Shown: piece by piece, positions 1-12,494 of the stretch
How the letters are laid out: each line of letters begins with the position of its first letter
Numbering within the stretch: the stretch's first letter is position 1
Source: Lineus longissimus
Lineage: Eukaryota > Nemertea > Pilidiophora > Heteronemertea > Lineidae
Direction of reading: 5' to 3'
DNA: 64,000 nucleotides
NCBI RefSeq assembly: GCF_910592395.1
Contig: NC_088315.1
Coordinates: 9,612,501 to 9,676,500, forward strand
Notes under the pieces: model-generated
What the model saw: only the letters and a program-made list of their open reading frames with translations
Databases searched by the model: none
Told to the model about the DNA's origin: nothing
Made by a program: the position numbers and the translations under genes

Positions 1-54
1 ATATGTCTAAAGTCTCTCTGTCCCTCGGTATTCCCACCCAGACAGTCCTGGCCC

Positions 55-240
55 GATTTTGGTCTGGTTGTGACTGTCTCATCTTTCTCACCATGTTGGC
101 AACACGGTGGTGGAGCAGCCAGGCAGGATTCGGCCTTGTTGTGACAGTCTCATCTCTCTCACCATGTTGGCAACCAGTCCAGGCCAGATTCAGCCTGGTT
201 GTAACTGTCTCATCTTTCTCACAGTGATGGAGCAGCCAGG
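55..240. repeat. Short tandem repeat, about 65-bp unit, 3 copies
   Basis: Three diverged copies of a unit reading roughly GGTTGTGACTGTCTCATC then TTTCTCACCATGTTGGCAAC lie head to tail. It is in the 3' flank of UMPS. It is open in two frames by chance, and no coding role is apparent. Confidence 0.7.
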
Positions 241-600
241 CCTCAACCCTGGAGGGATGTTCTCGTCTATGAAGAGTTCTATCATCATACATCATATCAC
301 TACCTGCGTCGTAGCCCTATTGGATTTTTGCCGGAGGTATGGAGTCCACTAGACTACTTTCCACCTATGTGGGATCTTTTAATTGCCCTAGCAGACCCTC
401 GGGTACAACGAACCAGGATTTCAGTCTCAACCGACAGACCCTAGAGTGTTTCATACGTTTAACATGTTCTGAAGAGCCAGGAATTTTAGTTCCTTGAAAG
501 CCACGCCGGTTCATCATCCAGAAATACAATCCCGGGATCGAACTCTATTGTGTGGTACTCAACAGTTTTTACCACCAGGCTATGAGTTCTGCATGACCAA
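240..600 (-). mobile_element. tRNA-headed SINE (family with GTCGTAGCCCTA block), minus orientation
   Basis: Read on the minus strand, the right end shows a tRNA-like head: TAGCCTGGTGGTAAAAACTG (A-box-like) followed by GAGTTCGATCCCGGG (B box). The body contains a block (CGTCGTAGCCCTATTGG at 307-323 on the plus strand) that recurs in the copy near 21.2 kb and, more weakly, near 25.1 kb. This supports a dispersed SINE family rather than a real tRNA gene, since no cloverleaf anticodon arm closes. Confidence 0.65.
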
Positions 601-823
601 TTTATGACGTGACAAATCTGCCATTTTCACCACAGGAGTAGGCAAGTATGTGGGGGGGTCTGATTGTCTGATTTCAAGGTGGCTTCCCAGTAGACAATAA
701 TTTGAACAAACGGACAACGTTATAAAATACTATTTCATTCTCATGATTAAATCATACAGAACTATTGCATAATTGTTTAAACACCAGTAGTGTTGTAAAT
801 GCTTCTGAGCACCCACACACAAC

Positions 824-1064
824 TTAAAGGGTACGCCGTTCGTAATTACTGGTGGTCCTGGAAAATAGAAATGCAGATATACACAATGCCGTAGGGCAGT
901 TATTATACATACAAATTCGCTGAAACTTGGTATCTAGAGTATTTGCATATCTGTCTACATAACAGTGATGCTGAAATTTACATTTAGTACGAATTTACAC
1001 AATTGGGGTGTTTTCAAATTCAATTACAAATTTCAAATCTTTTATGAACGACGTAGGCCTTTAA
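824..1064. mobile_element. TTAA-flanked MITE, T2/Kolobok-like family 1, copy a
   Basis: The element is about 240 bp, begins TTAAAGGGTACGCCGTTCG and ends in the imperfect inverse (CGAACGACGTAGGCCTTTAA). TTAA at both ends followed by AGGRR is the signature known for T2/Kolobok-type MITEs; the family assignment is inferred from ends alone. Other copies are at 15177 and 49432, with a diverged relative at 35311. It lies 49 bp past the UMPS stop codon, so it is probably transcribed in the UMPS 3' UTR. Confidence 0.75.
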
Positions 1065-1112
1065 ATGTCACTATGTTCTTGAGCCAAGACATGATTAGCA
1101 TATTACTCGAAG

Positions 1113-4100
1113 CTAATGTCCAATAACAGTCTGATATGCCTGGTAACCCGCATCGCGGTATAGCTTAGCGGCTTCGACAGGGTCCGGTGCCTGAGTAATT
1201 CCGCGTCCCACGATGATCACATCGGTACCCTTCTTGGCGATGACGCTGCTAGGTGTCAGATACTGCTGTCCCAGCTGGTCCCCTCCTTCCTCTAATTTCA
1301 CACCTGAAATTCGGCAAGAAATAATGAATATGAATAATGATGATAATAATAATAATAACAGTGAGTTTTTACATAGGGCTTTTCCAAATAGTCAAAGCGC
1401 TTTACAATTGCACACATTATTACCCAGCCTATCCAGAAACCTTTCTGGAGAACCAAGGGCAGCCACAATCTAGCGCAGGCAAGGACATTTCAGGCCAGTT
1501 GAGAGCAACCAAGTGGCATAGGCCAGGTATCGAACCCAGGACCTCCCGATCACAAGACTGATGCCCAACCGTTGCGCCATCGCGCTCACCAATATACAGT
1601 ATTGGTATATCCAAGAAAATCATCATCCCAAAATAACACTGTTTCAATCGAACCATCAGATGTGGTTTTCACTGCAGCAGCCTCAATTTCCTAGACAAGA
1701 ACCTTGTGTTCTCTGTTAGATTCGACTGCCCTGAATTCTGGTCAGTGGCGAGGCTATGACACGCCACCTAAGGAGCCTTAATCAGACTTTCCATCCGATG
1801 CTGGAACTCAGGCTTCAGCGTTTGAGCTGTTACAGTCGAGCATCTGCTTCGAATTCTCCCATACGTGTCACTGTAACAGCTCAAATGCTGGAACAAGAGA
1901 TGCAACATTGGTTTGAAAACCTAAAATAGCTCCTTGGGTGTCCTGGCACAGCCTCATCACAGTGAGGAAGCCGTCCGTTATAGTACGGTTGATACGAGGG
2001 CCTTGTTTATGGATAGTCTTCAGTTTGAGGCTGGATTTGCTCGGAGAGGTGGTTGGCCATGACTCGGAGGGGTGGGAGATGCTCGAAGAGGCTGCAGCTG
2101 ATTCTACACAGTGAATTTTAAAATTGTACTGGAGCAAAGCATGTTTTTTACGCAACGCCATAAGCGACGACCACACTGCAGCTTTGCATTCCATTTGGAA
2201 CATTACTGGTGTAAATATCCAAATCCAGGTCCAGAAATCCGGACCCAGAGATCCAGGTCCAGAAATCCGGACCCAGAGATCCAGGTCCAGAAATCCGGAC
2301 CCAAATCCAGATATCTGGACCAAGAGATCCAGTTCCAGATATACGGACCCAGAGAACCAGATCCAGTAATCCGGACCCAGAGATCCAGATCCAGATATAC
2401 GGACCCAGAGAACCAGGTCCAGTAATCCGGACCCAGAGATCCAGATCCAGATATACGGACCCAGAGAACCAGGTACAGTAATCCGGAGCCAGAGATCCAG
2501 ATCCAGAAATCCGGACCCAGAGATCCAGATCCAGAAAAAGAAACAAATTATTATACGGCCGTTATTTACCTGGTGTCATATGGATCATACAGGGGTCTTG
2601 TGACAACTTCTGCTGGCAAATAAACCCAATCACAAAGTCGTTATTTTCCTCCGACATCTTGACGCAGGCTTCTGTGTAACCGTCCTTGGCTAGGTTGCCT
2701 GCGGAGCTCATCTCGGCAATCATCAGACAGCCTCGGTCCTTGCCTTTGACAACCTACAACAGATTTGGACTTGATTGAGAAAAGATCATAGCCATCAAAC
2801 AGCCATATGATGATTTCGGCCAACAATGAGTTGACCGCACCCACGAAAAAGCAAAATACTGTCCAACTGAAAAATTTTCACGAATCAAGATCATTTGTGA
2901 AATATTCCATGGTGCATGTAGAGTGGTAAGCTGCCAAGCTGGACTGAGCTGCCCTGCCAAATGGCTTTGTGGAGAACACGGTATTTAAAATGACTTGGAA
3001 ACTTCTGAGAAGATTTTTTTTATTTATTGAGTTTATTCAGAGGGTCGCATCGGGCCACTCTGTCTACTGACACTTTGATATGTGGCGTCAACTGGCTGTC
3101 GTGGCATCTTGAGGCGAATCAAGTCCTTTGACCAGAGCGAGCCGGCTTCGGGAGTACTCGATGAAAGAAGAATTCCACGAAAAAGTGGTTGGAAAAGGCC
3201 TTTGACAGGTTCAGTGAGGTGATTGTTATATTAGTAGGATAGAGCCGCATGAGGGAGCAACTAAATATGTGACCCACTATGACAAAATGAGTCGCATGTC
3301 ACACAGAAGATGAGCCTAAAATGACACCAGGACATAATAGAAGAAATTGATGTACTCAGATGTCACAAAAGGCAGACAACAGTGAAATAAACAACCAGTT
3401 CGTCTCAACCTGTCAAGCTCGGAGCGACATGCGACTTGTTTCGTAATGGCGGGTGACATATGGTTAAACTGACCTGTTTGAGTCCAGTTATGATTCCAGG
3501 GCCAGGGATGGCATGGGCGTTGATGATATCAGCCCACTCTGCTATTCTATAAATACCTTTCCCATATTGCTCCTTCACTGTGTTACCAATATCAGCAAAC
3601 TTCCTAGAAATGAAATGGCCAGGGCCATTGTGCTCACCTCATGTGGAGGAAAGATGGATAAAGAGCATGGTATTGTGTCATGTAGTGTTAGGTTTGATGT
3701 AGGTCCAAGCAATTACAATTTCCCCAAAATGGCCAATTTACAGTACATTCGACCTCTGTGACCTTGAAAAGTTGGTCAAATCAAAGAAGACCCGGGTGAT
3801 ACATTGAATGGTTGTTAGAATTAGATGTACCTATGATATAAAATTGGTGCCAATCGGGTACTAGGAATAATGGCATTTTGATGAATTTAGGATTTGGCCC
3901 CTCCCTGGAGGCCAAACGGCAAATCAGATCGCACCAAACTTCGGTACCTGAGATCACCTGACCAAAGGGTACATGTGTACTTAATTTGTGATCAATAGTC
4001 ATTGCAGTTAAGAAACGTGCCATAGTTACGTCCTGACGGCGAATTTACGTCATTTGACCTCTGTGACCTTGACAAGAAGGTCAAATTAAAAACCTGTGTG

Positions 4101-7100
4101 ACATATACTGTATGGTGGTTAGATGTACCCATGATATCAAATTGGTGGCAATCGGGCAAGAAGTTAAGGAATTATCTCATTTTTAAGGTTTTTGGATTTT
4201 GCCCCCTGGTGGTCAAGTGGTGAATCATATTGGACCAAACTTCGGTCCCTGAGATCACCTGACTAAGGGGTAAATGTGTACCAAATTTGGTATCAATAGT
4301 CATTGCAGTTTAGAAACGTGCCATCGTTACATCCTAACGGCCAATTTACACCATTTGACCTCTGTGACCTTGAAAAGGAGGTCAAATCAAAAACCCGGAG
4401 GATATATGATGCACCTTTGCTAGAAGTACCAACCATATTTTTTTCAAAATTTCCCGACTACTATTAAGGGAGATATGGCATATTTTCACTTTTAACGTTT
4501 GGCCCCCTGGTGGCCAAACCATGAAACGAATCGGACTGAAACTTGGTCTCCAAGGTGTCATTACATAAGGGTACATGTGTACCAAGTTTCAACTCAATAG
4601 CTCTAACAGTTACGAAACGTGCCCTGCTAACGGACGACGGACGACGACGACGACGACGACGACGACGGACGACGGACGACGGACGCCACGGTATGGGATA
4701 AGCTCACCTCTGCTAAGAGGTGAGCTAAAAACAATGCAGTTGTTATTTGTGAAAGTCTGAAATACTCTCTCACAGCAATAAGGCAGGTATATCTTACCAG
4801 CCACTTTTTCAGTATGGCCCGAATGATTTAATTCCACAAGCTAAGCTGGATAGGATTTGGGAAATTCCGCATGGAAAGGGTTAAAGAGTTTCACGAATAA
4901 TTGAGCTGCCCATCTTACCTGTCCTCAAATATCACAAAGTTGTGTTTCTGAGCCAGAGCTTTTAACTTTTCTACAAACGCCATGGTGAAGTCCTCCAAGA
5001 TGTCTATGTGTGTCTTCAGTACACAGATGTAGGGACCAGTGGAATCTGCAAGCTGTAAGTGTAAGGAAAAAATGTTATCAGTGTTGGCAATTTTAAGGTC
5101 CCATAAGACCAAGTCATCATGGCGATTTCAAACCTTGCCAAACTTTCCAAACCTTGAATAATGGCCAGGCATCCAGCGATTGTAGCACAAAACCAGCTTA
5201 ATCGGCTATTCTAACATGACTACGAAACAAGTCTACATTGAGGACGTCGTCACCGCCACGTGATGTATCATATGTGCTGGTCACCTGTCCTGTAGATGAC
5301 CGCACTCAACGCTGCCAACCATTAGGCCATTAAGGAAATCCTCTATGGCCTGTGGGTTAAGCCATGCCATATAACTGGAGGTGCAGTACAAGTGACACCA
5401 GAAGTCTCAAAAATTAGAGAGAGAGGAAGAAGATATACGAATGCCTCATAACGTATTACCTTGAGTAGCTGGTCAGCCAACCATTAGGCCATTAAGGAAA
5501 TCTTCTATGGCCTGTGGGTTAAACCATGCCATATAACTGGAGGTGCAGTACAATAGACACCAGAAGTCTCAAAATCAAGGAAGAAGAAGATATACGAATG
5601 CCTCATAACGTATTACCTTGAGTAGCTGGTCAGCAGACGTCACATCCACAGACAGGGCCAGGTTACTCCGTTTCATCTCCATCACTTCAAACACTCTCCT
5701 AGCAACAGGATTTTTACACAGCTTTGCCCTTTCACCATAGGATAAACTCTGAAATGACAAGACATGGGATGAGACAAGCCCTTCGGCGGAAATAGTTCAC
5801 TTGGGATGATTTGCAGACGTTTTGAATTGCTACCCGGTATATAGGAGTCTTAGGCTGTTTATTTATAGGCTGTTCTCGCGTGACTTGTGGCGTTGTTTCG
5901 ATTATCCATAGCACATTCCCTGGCTCAACCAACGGGAACATCTAATACTCTCTTCAAGCACTAATCTCAGACACCAGGACGCACCAGCAGCCAGATGCAG
6001 ACTGATATCCGCTCAGGAGTTACTGGGTCGTTTTAAGTGTTCACTGTGATTACAGTAACGAAAAGCAATGCAACTCTAGCCTATTCATACTTCTAACAAA
6101 TCTTTGACTTCATATACTCACCGCTATATCAGCTGGCTTGGACGGTACGGCTGGTGGAACAGTGAATTGGTTATCTTTAATAAACTGCTTGACACGCTTC
6201 ACCATATCAGCATCGAGCTTTCCCGACTTTTCTAGAATCTCTAATACTTTAGATAAAGTGCAGACACTGAAAATGAAATGAAATTCTACTCAGGCTGTGA
6301 TTTTTATTTCTTTTTACTTGAAAGATTTGATAAAGACGAACAAAATGATACCGCTTCTGGCTCTGAACTCCCAAAGATTAAAAAGATGTAAGGCATTTTG
6401 TCACAGAGCGAAACCCTACTGTGCTTCAGGGATCATCGTGGGTACTCGTATTTTTAGAGGGGTTTTAGGACCTCATTAAGATACCATTTCCTTTTAAGCT
6501 TATTACACACTACTAAATTAGTGAAACCTTCGGACACATGTATTTTGTGACAAAACTCTAGCAACGCTCAGCTAATTTGACTGGCCACTGCAGACTTTAG
6601 GCCCACCTCAAGAGGATGAAAATGGCTGAGTCCGGAAGGTGCCAGTGTGATACATCTGATCAGACACTAGAGCATGTACTCCATAACTGCCCACTCTAGG
6701 ACACCGAGAGACTAGCCACATGGTCATACGGTGCATCACTGGAGACCAAGCTCTGGGGATCAGAGGAGGAACGAGAGACGACAGCCAGGTATATAAGAGG
6801 CATAGGCCTGGTTGTGTAGTATAGCCATATAGAAAATCAAACGCTAAGAAGAAGAAGAGGAGGAAGAAGAAGTCAACGGGAGGCTAGCATTAGCCATTGG
6901 AAAGGAGCCGATTTATTGTCCAAAAGCCCCCCTATTGTCAGAATATGGTATTTAGTGCAAGATAAGATGCTGTAGTATTGCTTGATAATTCTTGCTAAAA
7001 TGAGACGAAAGGGCCCACTAAATACAGACCGAGAGACACCACTCACCTGTGGAGTTTCACTCCCATTGCCTTCAGTTTCGCTGTCCCTCCCTGCTCTCGG

Positions 7101-9404
7101 TTCAGAAGTACAACAGCATCTCTCACAACAATACCTGCTGGACGAAGCAACTGAAAAGGGACGATTCATAGTAGGGACTAAAATACCATGACATTTAGGG
7201 TCTAAATGTTGTACAGTTGAACCCCCGACACCTCTCTTTCAAGGACAACCTCTCTATTAAGGACACTAGTTTTGGTCCCAAAGTAGTAGTTTCCATTCAA
7301 TTTTACCTCTCTAATCAGGACACCTCTCTATTAGGGACAGCACTTTTCAGTCCAGAGGGTGTCCTTAATAGAGAGGTTCTACTGTATACTGTATTGTGAC
7401 AATCAGCCACGTCTCGCCGTCTTCTAACTTCCAACAATAAGATAATAAACTCACCTCAACTGTCTCAGCCACACTAGAACCACTAGTCACAACGTCCTCA
7501 ACAATCAGACACGTTTCGCCCTCCTTGAATTTCCCTTCGATCATCTTTTTCGTCCCATAATCCTTTGCTTCTTTCCGGCGGATCAACATTGGAATGTTGT
7601 GGGCTGTTGCTATGCACTAGATTCAAAATGATAAACATTAAATTCATAACAAATTCAGCTTGTTTTGTGAGCATCCCTCTTAGTGAGACGTCTAGGTTTG
7701 TAGTCTACATCCAGTACACAGCTTGGCGTAGCTTAGGTGTTGTTTAGTTCTTTAGTAATGGATGCAGCCACTGTGACAATCAGCTGTTCGAACAATGGCG
7801 AATGCTTGGAATGACAGATGACAGTTCTTCGATTTCTTCGGGTTCTTCGTCGACGTCCGGCGATGAATCCTTCGATTACAACCATGCATCAGCAGAAGAA
7901 CGAGCAGGTCTAGTTCCATATGCATTTGAGCCAAGGTACTAGGGCAGAAAAAGGTCTGGAAACTTAGTGGAAACGAGTAGTACTCACCTTCATGAAAAAA
8001 AACCACTGCATCCATGACGTCATTCGCCCGGGAGATTTGAACAAACATGGCTACCCCCACAAACTGCTTATTAAATGCAATTTTCTGCACTATCTAGGAA
8101 TATTCATCATATCCTTGGTGTAGAGTATTTGTTTGTCATGTAACTTGGTATGTATTTGTTTAAAAAAATATTTGATTTTGCTGCATCAATTTATTCCCAT
8201 AGCTTCCCTTTAAAGCTTGCTACTGTCAGAAGTTGTAGAATATATAAATAATATAAATAATAGTCGGCGCTTATATAGCGCTCGAATTACTCAATAGCTG
8301 GGTATTCTCAAGCGCTTTGGGACTATCATCATCCCGGTCTCCACAGAAGTCAATCTGGGGTTTCAAGGAGCAGCTACAAAGCGCTCATTCTTGAACTCGA
8401 TCAGTAGGAGAAACAAAGTGACGATTAAGCCGGGAATCGAACCCACGACCTCCGGATCATGAGTCCCGACTCTCTACCACTGCGCCACCGCGTCTCCTTG
8501 ACTGGCATTATATTCCAGTTTTTGTGAACGTCCATGTAGCGATACTTACTGTAGCCAATGGGAGAGCTGTGTACGGCACACCACAGCTAGACTGATACTG
8601 TGCACCACCTTCTGCTGCTGCTTGGTAAAGAAATTCGGAAACCTCACTCTGAAAAAAGGGAAATGAGAGTCTATCATTCACATCCTACAGTATTCCTCGT
8701 TAACTCTAGATGTGGTCTCATTGTTTTCACAGTAAGGCGACATGCCACAGTCCAGTTGTTGCTCAACATCGTTGATTCTTGGGCAAGTCCGGCATTACTG
8801 CTCCAGTAAATATAATTTCAAATCAAATTTCGCAGGAAATTCCCATGGTCTTCAGTGTTTGTCAAACTGCTCGTCAACAAACCTTGGGCGTTGTATCGCA
8901 ATTTATGTCATGACGTCAATTCCCATAAAAAAGTGGCGATATAACCCACATTCATCTCATGACGTGGCGATACAATACCTCACAACGTTATCGACTGGCC
9001 GGCCGCGTCATGTCAAGGCAGTAGATATTTTTGGGACAGGCTGCCTTGTTGTTTCATGAGGATGAGTGTGTGCATGTTCTCCTGGAGGGACTTTGGTCTA
9101 GGAGCCTTGTGTGCCAAGATGCAGAGGCCTTGCTGAGGCTGAAGAGTGAATAAAGTACAGTCCTGTGTACATACTGTCACTGTGTACTGCTACACTGCCA
9201 CTGGTGCATGCAAAAACTAGGTCACAGGAGTAACCAACTTGAAGTGGCTTCACTCACCATTAAATCAGGATAAGATATGATAACACGGAGATCAAAGTAA
9301 ACTGGGGATTGAATTCCACTTTTCAGCTTAAAATCTCCAAATTTGACAGCTTCTATTTCATACAATCGCTCAATAAGAGCAGATAACTTGGATTCCAAAC
9401 CCAT
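1113..9404 (-). CDS. UMPS: Uridine 5'-monophosphate synthase (OPRT + OMP decarboxylase), complete
   Basis: Bifunctional enzyme of de novo pyrimidine synthesis: orotate + PRPP gives OMP, which is decarboxylated to UMP in the cytosol. Coding exons on the minus strand, 5' to 3': 9404-9258, 8648-8550, 7616-7455, 7150-7047, 6266-6122, 5748-5617, 5052-4919, 3603-3474, 2753-2570, 1303-1113. All have GT/AG borders and compatible phases and sum to 1428 nt, or 475 residues (human about 480). Residues 1-210 are the orotate phosphoribosyltransferase, with the PRPP motif [13 protein letters not shown] at 118-130. From about 225 on is the decarboxylase, with KTHIDIL from 276 and the catalytic FEDRKFADIG, giving Asp307, Lys309 and Asp312 across an exon junction. 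The end GGDQLGQQY plus IIVGRGI is the phosphate-binding part. The ATG at 9404 was chosen because an upstream in-frame GTG is not a normal start. No frame damage. Annotation is from recognised homology and splice logic, without transcripts. Confidence 0.96.
1370..1600 (-). mobile_element. tRNA-headed SINE in UMPS intron 9
   Basis: On the minus strand the head reads GCGCGATGGCGCAACGGTTG (A-box-like) and then GGTCCTGGGTTCGATACC (B box). The tail contains the AAAGCGCTTTGACTATTTGG block typical of widespread invertebrate/vertebrate SINE tails. Intronic. Confidence 0.8.
2213..2535. repeat. Minisatellite, about 28-bp unit, in UMPS intron 9
   Basis: Tandem copies of a unit like CCAGAAATCCGGACCCAGAG+ATCCAGGT, with variants ATATACGG and GAACCAG. 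The array ends about 34 bp from the UMPS splice donor at 2569. The apparent proteins in it (rich in [11 protein letters not shown]-like repeats or GSGS/WVRI) arise from the repeat and are not genes. Confidence 0.9.
3608..4728. mobile_element. 1.1-kb stem-loop-ended repeat (DINE/Helentron-like), copy 1
   Basis: Near-identical to 62144-63331. It begins with the palindrome ATGGCCAGGGCCAT and GTGCTCACCT. It holds three diverged tandem units of about 290 bp (starting near 3748, 4050 and 4357), each with GACCTCTGTGACCTTGA, then a (GAC)n microsatellite at 4631-4682. It ends in the hairpin CTCACCTC-TGCTAA-GAGGTGAG followed by CTAA. The 5' GCTCACCT is inverted relative to the 3' AGGTGAGC. This layout matches non-autonomous Helentron/DINE-type or bivalve pearl-type elements; class is inferred. 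It fills about 85% of UMPS intron 7 and its left end is 4 nt from the splice acceptor of the next exon. Confidence 0.75.
5315..5633. repeat. 162-bp tandem duplication that copies a UMPS exon end and splice donor
   Basis: 5315-5476 and 5477-5633 are near-identical direct copies; both end in the plus-strand sequence TATTACCTTGAGTAGCTGGT+CAG. On the minus strand this is the last 17 nt of the UMPS exon 5748-5617 plus its GTAATACG donor. The true donor is at 5616; the duplicate donor is at 5459, with no complete exon attached. Confidence 0.95.
6575..6862 (+). mobile_element. Non-LTR retrotransposon 3' fragment (RNase H / zinc-knuckle-like C-terminus), decayed
   Basis: The plus strand encodes TGHCRL*AHLKRMK, then a CxC...[11 protein letters not shown] motif, then a stop inside and a terminal stop. 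This GH-x-RL-x-HL plus C-x-C-x(n)-H-x(4)-C arrangement is the C-terminal end common in non-LTR (LINE) polyproteins. In-frame stops show it is dead. It ends in an AAG-rich tail (AAGAAGAAGAGGAGG). It lies in UMPS intron 4. Confidence 0.7.
7212..7386. mobile_element. pogo/Tigger-like MITE, copy A
   Basis: TA-flanked, about 173 bp. The 5' end is ACAGTTGAACCCCCGACACC and the 3' end AGAGAGGTTCTACTG, the inverse. An inner near-palindrome pairs CCTCTCTATTAAGGACA with TGTCCTTAATAGAGAGG. CAGTNGAACC ends with TA target sites are typical of pogo/Tigger elements; no transposase is present. It occupies over half of the 304-bp UMPS intron 3. Confidence 0.85.
8255..8497 (-). mobile_element. tRNA-headed SINE in UMPS intron 2
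   Basis: On the minus strand the head reads GGTGGCGCAGTGGTAGAGAG (A box) and GGTCGTGGGTTCGATTCCCG (B box). The body has CCCCAGATTGACTTCTGTGG, and the tail AAGCGCTTGAG and GCGCTATATAAGCGCC. Best-preserved SINE head in the window. Confidence 0.88.
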
Positions 9405-12400
9405 TTTCACGTTTTACTTTTTTCTAACTAGGTCACAAGTTGTTATCGTCCTTGAACATAAACCCAACTGTCAACGACTTTACATTATATTCCATTCTTA
9501 CCGGATATTACTCAAATAGCGGCCGAAGACAGAAATTGTGGACCTGGATGTGTCACCTTAATAGAATGCGCAATCAAAGAGGAATTTTATTATCAGGTGA
9601 CAGTACATCAAAGATAGCTGTCGAATACCAGGCCAATAAATAGCTGCTTAGTCTTGGGGGGGGCAAAATTTTGGCAGAAATAATGGTCAAAACATTTTGG
9701 CAACTTAAGGGAGGACATGTGTATTTCTCGCATTACAAACCCGATTATGAGGACTTCCATTTCATGGACAGTGGGTTAAGAAAATCATCAGCTTGGGGAG
9801 CCATCACTGCAATTTTAGCTTGTGACAGATTTCTGTATTTCCTATTCTACAAGGACTATAAGGACTTCTGAGGGGAACAATGCATGACCTAGAAATGCTG
9901 CTTCATCTCTGCCACTGGACTGAAGTCACAGTACAGGCAGTAGAAGAAGAGGAGCCCAAGTTTCTAATTCTGCAAATCAGTCCCCAACAAAAGGATGTCA
10001 AATTTATCATACGAAATTCCACATTTATTCAAATATATTCATACACAAAGGTAAATGTACAAATGTTGGTTAAGAAATGATCATTCTGAAACATTTCAAA
10101 TTCCTTGGTGTATTCCAGGAGTGCATGTAACCAAGAGTAGTACTGTCAACTGTCAAATTTCTGTGCCTCTCCATTTGTGTGATTTGCAAAAATTTCTGAA
10201 AGTCAATTTCATTCTGGCGGATTATGAAATTTCTTTCAGTTCATGTATTTTCAGTCAAAAGGTTTTTTGATTCTTCCAATTTTAATTTTTGTGAATCGTA
10301 GGTTCTTTCAAGGTTATTTGCAAAACTCACAAGAAATTTCCGCAAAATTTGGCAATTTATCGAACAATAAATATTTAGTCATATCACTCTTGATGTAACT
10401 GCATGACGGGCACATTCCCTATATCACTGTCGTAATTATTTCTGAGAAAATTAACCAACACACTTAGTTTGCTTTATACATTTGCTATTAACCTTTTGAC
10501 GGTTAAATTATAGTGGACAATTAAGAACACAGAGTGTGCAACTATAACTACGAGTCAAATCACCATTATGCATCTTACTGAGTTCATTGATGGCTTTGAG
10601 CCTAACAGGGAGTTTAACATCTAACAAGATTGAATATTCTGTTATCTTACAAATTCTATCAAAAAATAAACTAGTTATAGAAGTCATTTGGAACTATCAA
10701 AATGTCTATAATTCATTTCATGCGGAATTTTTACCACCATGTGGTTCTATGTGCATTTGAAACACTTCTTCCCAAACATATATCAAACGAAGCTATAAGT
10801 GGCACTAAAAACCTGGACGGACTGGGCCGAAAATGTCATGTGCTAGCTAGCAGAAGCGATGCATTCAAAGTGTAAATTTCACTCAAAAGTCATGGACGGA
10901 CTACAAATTGGCAACAATGAGGTTCATCATGAACATTCGTTGAGGCTAGCCAGATACAATTTTCAAAAAGAATCTCAAGAAACCAAATTCACCCAAAATA
11001 CAAGATATCTGGATGCACATAAACGCCAAGTTGAAACATATTTGTAATTTGCATACGTGTCTATAATTCGAGGAAGAATTCAATAGTGGAAGCAGCACAA
11101 TATAAAGCGTCAATTCATAAAACTAACACATGGGCCCTAAGATACCAGGCCAAAGTTATGAAAGCACACAATCAAAGTCCCTTTGCGTTAATTGTCTGCA
11201 AAGGTCTCAATGACCATGAAAAAATGTCGAAAAATTAAGCTTAGGGATCATGTACAAAACAAACGTTCAAATGGCAAACTTCTCCAATATCATCAACAAA
11301 GTATCACTCTCAGCAATGTTTAAAGAGATCCAGTTGCGGCACAAGTCTTTATTTAGACTAGCTGAACGTGGTAAAAAAACCAAATTGATGATTACGGTAC
11401 TTCTTATGCAGCTCATTGGCTACATAATCAACTACCTGTGGGGAACTCGAAACTGCTTACATTTATCAACTGAAGCTTATTCCCCCTAAGGTTTAAACCG
11501 GGCCGTTCAAAACTTCCCATTTATATAAGCATTTCGCTATAGGTTTCCTTTAAGTCACTTTGACCCTAAAGTTTTGGATGCCACTTTACAATCTTGGACT
11601 TCATTGTAAGATTATGGGGAGTAAGTTGAGGAAAATACCTAGGGAAGTTCAGATTAATTTGTGCTCATTAACAGACATCAATCTAACTCCCTCATTGTGG
11701 TCAAATGACCTTTTTACATTGACCATTCCCAATTCTCTGAAAATCTGACATTTTCAATGTATCTGAATTTTCGGAAAAGGAAATTTTAGTTGTTGTCAGA
11801 AATATTTTCAGTTGTTGTCAGATATATGATTGATTGATTGATTGAGAAATATTTTTGGGCACGCTCCTGAATTAAATACTGCATTCAAATCAGTATGACA
11901 ACACAAGACGAGAAACGAAATAGATATCTGTGGATCATTTCAAAATTACCTCTTGACAAACTAAGCAATCTGCCCCAACTAATATCTATCAACATGTTAC
12001 CTCATCGGTCTCAGTAATGATTTGATTGTTAAGAAAACCTGGACCTAGAAAGATTACCCATTTTACTGTATCAAATATGATTTACAAAGTGTTTACGATA
12101 TACATGTACATTACGATATATATATATATATATATCAAATGGTGTACAACGATAAGTGCTGATGATGATGCATTTGACTAGTATTGATCATTAAAGCCCA
12201 TTTAATCTAAACTGTCAGGTGTATCTTGCTTTAAACTCTAGTGAATATTGGAGAAAAAGACTGCTTGGTTCGTAGTGCCCCCTCATCAGAAAAGGCTTCA
12301 AATTCTTGTCTGTTCAAGAATTTCTCTTCAGATATGTACAATTCTTGGTTTTTGTCGGTTTTGATGGTTCTCCCAATATGTCCTTCAAAAGATCCCACCG

Positions 12401-12494
12401 ATGCCAAAACATCTATATATTTATACAGATGGTGTAAAATGCTTTTGTATAAATATAAACCATTTCGTTGCAAATGACGTGCATAGCACGTCAT
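9405..12494. other. Intergenic spacer between UMPS 5' end and LRRC56 3' end
   Basis: About 3.1 kb between the start codon of UMPS and the far side of the LRRC56 stop. I see only short unrelated open frames without homology, a (GATT)n tract near 11828, an (AT)n tract near 12116-12134, and no recognised repeat. It must contain the UMPS promoter, but no core element can be placed with confidence. Confidence 0.6.

Noticed and set aside
1868-2546. Long minus-strand frames with repeated WVRISGPGS
   Set aside because: Translation of the 28-bp minisatellite in UMPS intron 9.
8420-8497. tRNA gene with intact A and B boxes
   Set aside because: It is the head of a SINE with a characteristic body and tail; no proper anticodon and acceptor stems.
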